A DNA stretch of 64,000 nt, from contig NZ_CALFLA010000042.1 of NCBI RefSeq assembly GCF_937880195.1, positions 1 to 64,000 on the forward strand, given 5' to 3'. Below are positions 8,915 through 15,724 of the stretch, one piece after another. The notes beneath the pieces are model-generated. The model worked only from the letters and a program-made list of their open reading frames with translations. It was not told the DNA's origin and made no database searches. The stretch is from an uncultured Blautia sp. (lineage in GTDB: Bacteria; Bacillota; Clostridia; Lachnospirales; Lachnospiraceae). The position numbers and the translations under genes were made by a program. Within the stretch, counting starts at the first letter, position 1, and every line of letters begins with the position of its first letter.

Positions 8915-10408
8915 ATGAAATATAAGATTACATTTGCAGAGGAAGGCATAAGTGTTCTGGCGGAAGAAGGAATTACCGTATTTGAAGCCCAGATCCAGGC
9001 AGGACTGACGCCTGACGCCTACTGCGGGGGAAAAGGAAAATGTGGAAAATGTAAGGTGGTAATCGAAGGGCAGGAGGTACTGGCCTGTCAGACTGCTGTT
9101 CAGAAAGATATGACAGTCTATACAGGACACAAAAAAGAAGAGGCACAGATCCTTGTAAGCGGAACAGGAAAAAGGGTTCCTTTTGCTCCTGGAAAACTGC
9201 CTGGAGAACTGAAAAAACCTCTTCTGGGAGCTGTTGACATTGGATCGACTTCCGTGGTGGCTTATCTTATGGACGGAAGAAACGGAGCGTTGATCGGAAC
9301 CAAAAGCGCGCTGAATCCTCAGCGCCAGTTTGGGGCGGATGTAGTGAACCGATGCAGCTATGCCATGGAAAACGGGGCGGAAATATTAAGCGGGTGTATC
9401 CGCAGCACAGTAAACATATTGTTCCGGGAACTGGCAAAAGAAGCGGAAAGAGTTCCTGAGGATATTGTACGGATCGTAATGGTGGGAAACTCATGTATGC
9501 ACCATTTGTTTCTGGAAATTCCAACTAAGAAGCTGGCGCTGGCTCCTTATACCCCTGAGGTGACAAATGCTCTGGAGCTGAAAGCCTCTGATTACGGTAT
9601 TCATGTCCACCCAAATGCGCAGCTTTGGTGGCTGCCTAATATTGGCGGATTTGTAGGAGCGGACACCGTGGGCTGTCTGGTTGCTTCCGATATGGACACA
9701 AATGAAAAAATGACCCTTTTAATAGATATCGGCACAAATGGGGAGCTTGTTCTTGGAAACAGAGATGGGATGATTTCCTGCTCTACTGCAGCTGGTCCTG
9801 CTTTTGAGGGAGCCAAGATCACCTGCGGAATGCGGGGAAGCGCAGGAGCCATTGACCATGTGAGGATCAAAGATGGAGAGCTTAAAGCCCATGTGATCGG
9901 CGGCGGAGAGGCTCTTGGAATCTGCGGATCAGGACTTCTGGACGGAGCGGCCTGTCTTTTGAAACAGGGAAGGATTGACGAGACAGGACGGCTTACGGAA
10001 CCCTATTATTTTACAAGCCGCGTATTTTTAAACCAGAGGGATATCAGGGAACTGCAGCTTGCAAAGGCAGCCATTGCGGCGGGCATTCAGATTCTCTGCC
10101 AGAAAAAAGGAATCCGTACAGAAGATATCGAAAGAGTTCTGATCGCTGGAGCCTTTGGAAATTATCTGGACCCTGCAAGCGCTTGCGCTATCGGAATGCT
10201 GCCTTCTGTTCTTTTGGATCGGATCACATCCATAGGAAATGCGGCGGGAGAAGGGGCGAGAATCGCTGCTGTAAACAGAGAACAGTTTGAGCGAAGCAAG
10301 GCTCTGGCAGAGAAAACAGAGTTTGTAGAGCTTGCCCTGGACGTAGAATTTCAGGAAGTTTATGTGGATGAAATGGGATTTCCGGAGGAAGAGGAACATG
10401 GAGAATAA
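8915..10408 (+). CDS. Corrinoid-activating ASKHA/ferredoxin protein (RACE, DUF4445)
   Basis: A 497-residue reductive activator of corrinoid proteins. The N-terminus is a plant-type 2Fe-2S ferredoxin domain with cysteines at 37, 43, 46 and 58. An ASKHA-fold ATPase follows: phosphate-1 motif AVDIGSTS near residue 110, a second DIGTNGE near 270, and the adenosine-motif AGAFGNYLD near 410. In the known family (RACo, RamA-like DUF4445 proteins) ATP use drives electron transfer to inactive Co(II) corrinoid, returning it to Co(I). This fits the corrinoid protein and methyltransferase encoded 4 kb downstream. It overlaps the DUF2284 gene by 11 bp. The assignment is strong; the partner is inferred from context. 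Confidence 0.9.
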   Translation: MKYKITFAEEGISVLAEEGITVFEAQIQAGLTPDAYCGGKGKCGKCKVVIEGQEVLACQTAVQKDMTVYTGHKKEEAQILVSGTGKRVPFAPGKLPGELKKPLLGAVDIGSTSVVAYLMDGRNGALIGTKSALNPQRQFGADVVNRCSYAMENGAEILSGCIRSTVNILFRELAKEAERVPEDIVRIVMVGNSCMHHLFLEIPTKKLALAPYTPEVTNALELKASDYGIHVHPNAQLWWLPNIGGFVGADTVGCLVASDMDTNEKMTLLIDIGTNGELVLGNRDGMISCSTAAGPAFEGAKITCGMRGSAGAIDHVRIKDGELKAHVIGGGEALGICGSGLLDGAACLLKQGRIDETGRLTEPYYFTSRVFLNQRDIRELQLAKAAIAAGIQILCQKKGIRTEDIERVLIAGAFGNYLDPASACAIGMLPSVLLDRITSIGNAAGEGARIAAVNREQFERSKALAEKTEFVELALDVEFQEVYVDEMGFPEEEEHGE

Positions 10409-10946
10409 AAAAGAAATTATGGAGATCATAGAGGCGGCAGGTTTTTCCTGTACAGGAGAGATACAGGTAAAAAGCGTGGAGCTTATGGAAGAAGTGCGGG
10501 ATATGTGCCAGAATGGAAATTGTGGGATGTATGGCAAAAACTGGGCCTGTCCTCCAGGCTGTGGAAGCCTGGAAACATGCAGACAAAAGCTTAGATCATA
10601 TAAAAACGGGATTCTGGTACAGACAGTAGGAGAACTGGAAGACAGCATGGATTGGGAAGGCATAAAGGAGACGGAAATGCTTCACAAAAAGCGTTTTCTG
10701 GAAACTGCCGAAAAGCTGAGGGCTGTCTGTCCGGATCTGCTTCCTCTTGGAGCAGGAACCTGTACTCTTTGCAGGGAGTGTACTTATCCTGACAATCCTT
10801 GCAGGATGCCGCAAAAAAGAATCTCATCTATGGAGGCTTATGGGATTCTTGTCAGTGATATCTGTACAAAAAATAATATAAAATATTATTACGGGCCAAA
10901 CACCATTGCCTATACCTCCTGTTATTTTTTTGATTTTTCCTCCTGA
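10398..10946 (+). CDS. DUF2284 metal-binding protein
   Basis: A 182-residue cysteine-rich soluble protein of the DUF2284 family. Clusters include CxxxxC around residues 36-41, a WACPPGCG segment, CxLCxxC and a final Cys pair, suggesting an iron-sulfur or other metal centre. The ATG at 10398 is preceded by GGAGGAAGAGG and overlaps the end of the activator gene, so the two are translationally coupled. DUF2284 genes often sit beside corrinoid methyltransferase genes in anaerobes, which matches here. The biochemical role is unknown; electron delivery to the activator would be a reasonable inference. Confidence 0.8.
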   Translation: MENKKEIMEIIEAAGFSCTGEIQVKSVELMEEVRDMCQNGNCGMYGKNWACPPGCGSLETCRQKLRSYKNGILVQTVGELEDSMDWEGIKETEMLHKKRFLETAEKLRAVCPDLLPLGAGTCTLCRECTYPDNPCRMPQKRISSMEAYGILVSDICTKNNIKYYYGPNTIAYTSCYFFDFSS

Positions 10947-12454
10947 TCCATAAGAGCAAAGGAGAGCATAAGATAAAGCTGTTCGTCAGGATCGGACAGA
11001 TCGGATTTTAATAGATTTTCTATTTTATCAAGGCGGTAAAGAAGTGTGCTGCGGTGGATAAAAAGCGCCGCAGCCGTTTTTGTTGCGCTTTGCTGGTTTT
11101 GAAGAAAAGCTCTCAGGGTTTCATAGAGACAGGAACCGTTAGCTTCGTCCTGATATTTCAGTTTCAGGAGCTTTTCGTGACAGATCATGTAAGCCGGGAG
11201 ACGGCTGGTGAGCTGTTCCAGAATATAGGAAAGAGCAATATCGTTAAAGTGATGGATCCAGGAGGTGGGCTGTTTTCGGGAACCTGTCTGTATGGAAATG
11301 GCCGCCTGGATATACTGTCTCTGAAAATTAAAATGTCCAAGCATTACCCGGCTGTAGCCGGCGTTCAAAAGACTGTCGCGGATAAACCCGGCAAGTTTCT
11401 GAGTAATCTCGTCTAAAGTAAAATCACACAGATCAAGATCAATATAAACAACTACGTCTCCCCGGTGTTCCACTGCACAGGCTGAGGGAATAAAATTCTC
11501 CACATAGCGGCAGATGGATTTCAGGGTCAGGTTTTTCCAGTCCAGGATGCCTGTTTTTATAAGGATGCACTGGTAGGAATGGGAAGAAAGCCAGCCGTTT
11601 TCTGTAAGCTGGCGGCTGATCTCTACATAGTCTGCCTTGGCGTTTGTTAAAAGGTTATGAAAAATCTGATGAAGAGGGTAGAGAGCATCTCTTTCTGTAA
11701 CAGATTTGGTGGAAAGTACATGGGAAACCAGGCCTGCCAGATGTTCTGCAAGGAAACCAAAGGTATCGTCCAGGGGAATTTCTCCGGGAAGGATCAAAAG
11801 ACGGTAGCCTGTTTTGCCTGACCTTCGTATATTGACACAAAGGGAAGGAGGAGTGACTGGATTTCCCGGATAGAGAAAATATCCGGTACGGAACAGAGCC
11901 TCCGCATAATTGATATCATGCTTTAATGAGTTGACCACATTTTGAGTCTCTTCTGTAGAACCGAAAATTCCGCTTTTCATGTCTTCGTCAAAACTGCCTC
12001 TGGAGGCAATAATGGTAAAATCCATACCAATGACAGACATGGGATTGGGGACGATCTGTTCTGTCAGATCGATGAGCTTTTGAACAGAAGGCTGGGTCAG
12101 GATCGCGTCAAAAAGACTTTGGTTCCAGTTTTCGTATTTCAGAAAAATCTCCTGAAGAAAGCCCAGTACTTCTGCAGGCGTATGACGTTCCTTCAAAATG
12201 CACAGATTTGGGTAGTCTTCCTCTTCCAGATACCGGGATTTTCCTGTAAGGATCACCAGAGTTTTGGACAAGTGATGGGAGGGCATAAGAAATCCCTCGT
12301 CATCACAAATATAAATCCTGCCGTCAGAGAGAGCCTCTGGAGGCTGATATATCACAGGGCATTCCAGATATGGCTCGCAGGAAAGCCAGGAGGATGCGGC
12401 AAGGGAAAACCTCTGATGGAGATGATAGATAATAAGCTGGGCGCTGAGTTTCAT
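10922..12454 (-). CDS. PucR/CdaR-family transcriptional regulator
   Basis: A 510-residue regulator. The N-terminal half is a variable sensor region. The C-terminal 60 residues carry the PucR-type helix-turn-helix, visible as TKTAAALFIHRSTLLYRLDKIE. The start has GGAG on the minus strand about 12 bp before ATG. It is transcribed divergently from the pterin methyltransferase, and its 3' end overlaps the DUF2284 gene by 25 bp on the other strand, so it sits inside the corrinoid cluster and probably controls it (inference). PucR-type proteins are known as purine, sugar-acid or methyl-substrate responsive activators. The signal is unknown. Confidence 0.85.
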   Translation of the reverse strand: MKLSAQLIIYHLHQRFSLAASSWLSCEPYLECPVIYQPPEALSDGRIYICDDEGFLMPSHHLSKTLVILTGKSRYLEEEDYPNLCILKERHTPAEVLGFLQEIFLKYENWNQSLFDAILTQPSVQKLIDLTEQIVPNPMSVIGMDFTIIASRGSFDEDMKSGIFGSTEETQNVVNSLKHDINYAEALFRTGYFLYPGNPVTPPSLCVNIRRSGKTGYRLLILPGEIPLDDTFGFLAEHLAGLVSHVLSTKSVTERDALYPLHQIFHNLLTNAKADYVEISRQLTENGWLSSHSYQCILIKTGILDWKNLTLKSICRYVENFIPSACAVEHRGDVVVYIDLDLCDFTLDEITQKLAGFIRDSLLNAGYSRVMLGHFNFQRQYIQAAISIQTGSRKQPTSWIHHFNDIALSYILEQLTSRLPAYMICHEKLLKLKYQDEANGSCLYETLRAFLQNQQSATKTAAALFIHRSTLLYRLDKIENLLKSDLSDPDEQLYLMLSFALMDQEEKSKK

Positions 12455-12636
12455 GGAAGATCTCCTTTTGTTTTTTTTTTATTATACCGTATCCTTTTTT
12501 TGTTCACAAGAAGGAAAGAAAAAGTCTTCATACAATTTGTAGGAAAGAGGGAGAAAAAATACGCATTTTTGAAAATAGAGAAAGGGCGAAACCTTTGATA
12601 TACTGTAGTTACATAAATTGTAGGAGGAATGTTAGT

Positions 12637-13440
12637 ATGATAATTATTGGGGAAAAAATCAACGGTTCCATTCCTGCCGTAGCAGATGCCATTGCCCGCC
12701 GTGACGCGGAATTTATAAAAGAACGGGCAAGGATGCAGGACGAAGCGGGAGCAACATATATTGACTGCTGTGCTTCTGTTCCGGAAGAGGAAGAAGTAGA
12801 GACTCTGAAATGGATGATCGATTGTATTCAGGAGGTCAGCGACCTTCCGATTTCTGTGGACAGCCCAAGCGCCCAGGTTCTTGCGCAGGTATTTCCATAT
12901 TGCAAACGTCCGGGATTGATCAATTCTGTTTCTGGAGAAGGAGATAAGATTGATGTTCTGTTTCCTTTGATCGCAGACACAAAATGGGAAGTTATCTGTC
13001 TTCTCTCTGACGATACCGGAATTCCTAAATGCGCCGGGGACCGTCTGAATGTTTTTGATAAGATTATGGCAAAGGCAAAAGAGTACGGTATCAGCCCAAG
13101 CCGTATGCACATTGACCCGCTGGTGGAAATGCTCTGTACTTCTGAGGATGGAATCGCCATGAACGTTGAGGTGATCAGCACCATCCGCAAGCAGTACCCG
13201 GATATCCATATTACAGCGGCTGTAAGCAATATCTCTTTCAATCTTCCTGTTCGCAAGATGGTGAACTTAGGATTTACAGTTCTGGCAATGAACGCAGGCC
13301 TTGACAGCGCGATCCTGGATCCTACAAACAGAGATATGATGGGCGTGATCTATGCTACAGAAGCTCTGCTTGGACAGGACGATTACTGTATGGAATATAT
13401 CAGCGCTTACCGAGAAGGAATTTTTGGACCAAAAAAATAA
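12637..13440 (+). CDS. Pterin-binding methyltransferase (methyl-THF:corrinoid type)
   Basis: A 267-residue TIM-barrel protein of the dihydropteroate-synthase/MtrH/AcsE superfamily. It begins MIIIGEKINGS, matching the conserved first strand, followed by DEAGATYIDCCAS, a PISVDSPS strand and a VSGEGD strand, the usual folate-binding positions. AGGAGG lies 9 bp before ATG 12637, which is better than the upstream in-frame start. The reaction is methyl transfer between a corrinoid cofactor and tetrahydrofolate. It is followed 44 bp later by the corrinoid protein. No substrate methyltransferase (MtaB, MttB or similar) is present, so the methyl donor is unknown. Confidence 0.88.
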   Translation: MIIIGEKINGSIPAVADAIARRDAEFIKERARMQDEAGATYIDCCASVPEEEEVETLKWMIDCIQEVSDLPISVDSPSAQVLAQVFPYCKRPGLINSVSGEGDKIDVLFPLIADTKWEVICLLSDDTGIPKCAGDRLNVFDKIMAKAKEYGISPSRMHIDPLVEMLCTSEDGIAMNVEVISTIRKQYPDIHITAAVSNISFNLPVRKMVNLGFTVLAMNAGLDSAILDPTNRDMMGVIYATEALLGQDDYCMEYISAYREGIFGPKK

Positions 13441-13484
13441 AAAGAAGTTATATAAACATATAAATTAAAAGGAGGATTTTTACA

Positions 13485-14120
13485 ATGGCAGGTATTGAGG
13501 AAGTTTATGCTTTAGTAGAAAAAGGAAAAGCAAAGGTTATCGCAGGAGCAGTTCAGGAAGCTCTTGACGCAGGATGTAACCCGGAAGATATTTTAAATCA
13601 GGGAATGATCAAAGCAATGGACGCTGTAGGCGAAAAATTCAAAAACGGCGAGATCTTTGTTCCTGAGATGCTTGTTGCTGCAAGAGCAATGAAAAAAGGC
13701 GTTGAGGTTCTGAAACCCCATCTTGCAACAGGCGCAGCAGGAGCAGCAGGCAAGGTGATCATTGGAACAGTTGCAGGAGACCTTCACGATATTGGAAAGA
13801 ACCTGGTAAGCATGATGCTGGAATCTGCCGGATTTGAAGTGATCGATCTTGGCGTAGACGTTCCGAAGGAAAAATTTGTAGAGGCATATGAGGCAAACCC
13901 GGATACAAAGATCATCTGCTGTTCCGCTCTTCTTACAACAACTATGCCGGCTCTTAAAGATGCGGTAGCTCTTCTCAACGAGTCTTCCTTCCGTTCTCAG
14001 ATCAAGGTTATGGTAGGCGGCGCTCCCATCACTCAGGAATTTGCAGATGAGATCGGCGCAGACGCATACACAGAAGATGCAGCTTCCTGTGCAAAGAAAG
14101 CAAAAGAACTGGCAGCCTGA
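13485..14120 (+). CDS. Corrinoid (B12-binding) methyl-carrier protein
   Basis: A 211-residue cobalamin-binding protein of the MtbC/MtaC/MttC class. An N-terminal helical cap (about residues 1-85) precedes a Rossmann-like B12 domain carrying the D-x-H-x-x-G motif at Asp99, His101 and Gly104, where the histidine is the lower cobalt ligand. A GGAPIT segment near residue 175 contacts the nucleotide tail. It is downstream of the pterin methyltransferase with AAGGAGG before its ATG. It shuttles methyl groups between an unidentified methyl donor and tetrahydrofolate. The activator encoded upstream would rescue the oxidised cobalt. Confidence 0.93.
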   Translation: MAGIEEVYALVEKGKAKVIAGAVQEALDAGCNPEDILNQGMIKAMDAVGEKFKNGEIFVPEMLVAARAMKKGVEVLKPHLATGAAGAAGKVIIGTVAGDLHDIGKNLVSMMLESAGFEVIDLGVDVPKEKFVEAYEANPDTKIICCSALLTTTMPALKDAVALLNESSFRSQIKVMVGGAPITQEFADEIGADAYTEDAASCAKKAKELAA

Positions 14121-14166
14121 AATCTGTTACTGTTTACGCCCCTCACGGCTACGATCCCTCCAATGA

Positions 14167-14195
14167 TTGACTTTTGCCGAATATAGGTATATAAT
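14167..14195 (+). promoter_or_regulatory. Promoter of the TPP riboswitch-thiT unit
   Basis: TTGACT at 14167-14172, 17 bp, TATAAT at 14190-14195. Transcription should begin near 14202, just ahead of a small hairpin and the riboswitch. Confidence 0.8.
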
Positions 14196-14203
14196 CAATT
14201 CCG

Positions 14204-14221
14204 TTACAGGAAATCCTGTAA
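14204..14221 (+). other. Small hairpin at the 5' end of the thiT leader
   Basis: TTACAGG pairs with CCTGTAA around AAAT. It lies at the expected transcript 5' end before the TPP aptamer and may stabilise the mRNA. Confidence 0.45.
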
Positions 14222-14238
14222 TAAATTACATAGGGATT

Positions 14239-14330
14239 GTCGACAGGGGAGCTTGTGTTACAGGCTGAGAGGAAGTTATAAACTTCGACCCGTAACCTGA
14301 TCTGGATAATGCCAACGTAGGGATGCGCAA
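14239..14330 (+). promoter_or_regulatory. TPP riboswitch (THI element)
   Basis: The conserved thi-box blocks are all present in order: AGGGGAGC, GGCTGAGAGG, GACCC and the long block CCTGATCTGGATAATGCC followed by AACGTAGGGA. The variable P3 hairpin (GAAGTTATAAACTTC) lies between the second and third blocks. It controls the thiamine transporter gene that starts 56 bp downstream. Thiamine pyrophosphate binding in this class represses expression. Confidence 0.95.
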
Positions 14331-14347
14331 AATGTGGGATTATAAAT

Positions 14348-14385
14348 CTCCTTTGTCTTCAATCGAAGATAAAGGAGGTTTTTTT
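14348..14385 (+). terminator. Riboswitch expression platform: terminator overlapping the RBS
   Basis: CTCCTTTGTCTTC pairs perfectly with GAAGATAAAGGAG around a 4-nt loop, then GTTTTTTT leads straight into the thiT ATG. The 3' arm contains the AAGGAGG ribosome site, so the hairpin can both terminate transcription and hide the ribosome site. Confidence 0.8.
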
Positions 14386-15051
14386 ATGTTTCAATTTATG
14401 GTAAACGCAGAAGGAGGGCTGACAACAGCCGGTTACGTTGTGTGCGTGATCGCCGGAATCGTATTATTCGGTCTTGCCATCTTTTTTGCAGGAAAGAGTT
14501 CTGACAGAAAGAAGATCACCACCAGACAGCTTGTGTTCTGTGCCATGGCGGTAGCCCTTGCATTTATTACATCTTACATGAAGCTGTTCCATCTTCCCTG
14601 GGGAGGAAGCGTAACATTGTGCAGCATGCTTTTTATTGTGCTTACCGCCAACTGGTACGGTCCGAAAACAGGCGTGATGGTAGGTCTTGCCTACGGAATC
14701 CTGCAGTTTATCCAGGAGCCGTATGTGCTTTCTTTCTTCCAGGTATGCTGTGATTATGTTCTCGCTTTTGCCGCTCTTGGAATCGCTGGATTTTTTGCAA
14801 AAAAATCCCATGGACTTCTGAAGGGCTATATTGCGGCAGTGATCGCCAGAGGCGCTTTTCATGCTCTTGGAGGATATCTGTACTGGATGGACTATATGCC
14901 GGATAACTTCCCGAAATCACTGACTGCAGTATATCCTATTGTTTATAATTACAGTTTCCTTTTGGCTGAGGCAGTGATCACTGTGATCATAATTTCGATA
15001 CCAGCAGTAGCCAAGGCTCTTTCTCAGGTGAGAAAAGCAGCTGTGGAATAA
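14386..15051 (+). CDS. thiT: Thiamine transporter ThiT (ECF S component)
   Basis: A 221-residue membrane protein with about six helices. The thiamine-binding signature is partly visible as LPWGGSVTLCSML near residue 70, followed by GLAYGILQF. It is the substrate-capturing S component that uses a shared ECF energizing module encoded elsewhere. ATG 14386 directly follows the AAGGAGG of the expression platform. The upstream TPP riboswitch independently supports the assignment. It is a single-gene unit. Confidence 0.95.
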   Translation: MFQFMVNAEGGLTTAGYVVCVIAGIVLFGLAIFFAGKSSDRKKITTRQLVFCAMAVALAFITSYMKLFHLPWGGSVTLCSMLFIVLTANWYGPKTGVMVGLAYGILQFIQEPYVLSFFQVCCDYVLAFAALGIAGFFAKKSHGLLKGYIAAVIARGAFHALGGYLYWMDYMPDNFPKSLTAVYPIVYNYSFLLAEAVITVIIISIPAVAKALSQVRKAAVE

Positions 15052-15117
15052 GAACGGTACAAAATGTGTTACGAAAAAAAGACAGCTGCTTTAAAATTCC
15101 GGCTCAGTTTCTTTTTA

Positions 15118-15129
15118 GTTACTGTTCAG
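15118..15129 (+). repeat. Left terminal inverted repeat of the IS66 element
   Basis: GTTACTGTTCAG, perfectly inverted at 17466-17477. Similar sequences occur away from the IS at 27025, 31193 and 31315. Confidence 0.75.
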
Positions 15130-15186
15130 ACCCTTGCAGGGGGCATTAGTAAAAATGACGAATTTTAATTTTTTCATTGATGTCTC

Positions 15187-15222
15187 AAAAGCTCTTTTGT
15201 GGATAATGCGAAAGAGCTTTTT
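15187..15222 (+). terminator. Terminator-like hairpin in the IS66 leader
   Basis: AAAAGCTCTTT pairs with AAAGAGCTTTT, followed by T residues. It may shield the element from incoming transcription, as is common in insertion sequences. Its 13-nt loop contains a perfect inverted DnaA box (15198-15206). Confidence 0.6.
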
Positions 15223-15359
15223 TCTATGGTGGATAACCTTCCACCAGAAACGCTTATACAGATAGCGCAGGAATACTTTTCCTGTTTCAGTCATATGGAG
15301 ATCCTTTTTATCCACAAAATATGTATTGTTTTTTATCCGTCATTTTCACTTTATCCACA
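15198..15359. promoter_or_regulatory. Cluster of DnaA boxes in the IS66 leader
   Basis: Three perfect TTATCCACA 9-mers: 15198-15206 (minus), 15308-15316 (plus) and 15351-15359 (plus). There is a one-mismatch copy at 15228-15236 (minus, TTATCCACC) and a weaker TTATCCGTC near 15333. The boxes lie in hairpin-forming sequence upstream of the transposase genes. Binding by DnaA is inferred from sequence only. Confidence 0.6.
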
Positions 15360-15435
15360 TTCACTCGGATTCGCTTTTTTGCGGCTTTTCCCTTATAATG
15401 TGTGTATAGATTTCAACGATTTCAGGAGTAAGATA

Positions 15436-15699
15436 ATGAACCAATACGAAAAAGAGATCCAGGCATTAAAATACAGATGCCGGAAATTAGAACAGCAGTG
15501 CAGTATGTTTGATGATACATTCCAAAAGCAGAACCAGCTTGTAAAAAGCCAGGACGATATGATCCAGATATTAAAAGAAAGAAACCATTACTTAGAAGAA
15601 CATATTGCAACACTGACAAAAGCATACCGAGTCCAGGAAGAACTCTGCCAGACACAGGAAGAGATCATCCGGCAGATGAGAAAAGACCAGACCAGATAA
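15436..15699 (+). CDS. Small coiled-coil protein of the IS66 element
   Basis: An 87-residue, highly charged, Gln/Glu/Lys-rich protein predicted by eye to be one continuous coiled coil. It starts at ATG 15436 behind AGGAG. The upstream extension of the frame lacks a ribosome site and runs through the leader. It lies 25 bp before the transposase, whose own N-terminus is also coiled coil, so the two could assemble together. It does not resemble the usual IS66 accessory proteins TnpA or TnpB. No family is recognised. Confidence 0.6.
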   Translation: MNQYEKEIQALKYRCRKLEQQCSMFDDTFQKQNQLVKSQDDMIQILKERNHYLEEHIATLTKAYRVQEELCQTQEEIIRQMRKDQTR

Positions 15700-15724
15700 T
15701 ACAGTGCGCACAGGAGAAGGCCAG

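Noticed and set aside
14126-14160. GTTACTGTTTACGCCCC after the corrinoid gene as a further IS66 end
   Set aside because: Only 9-10 bases agree and no facing partner was found nearby, so it was not called as a repeat.
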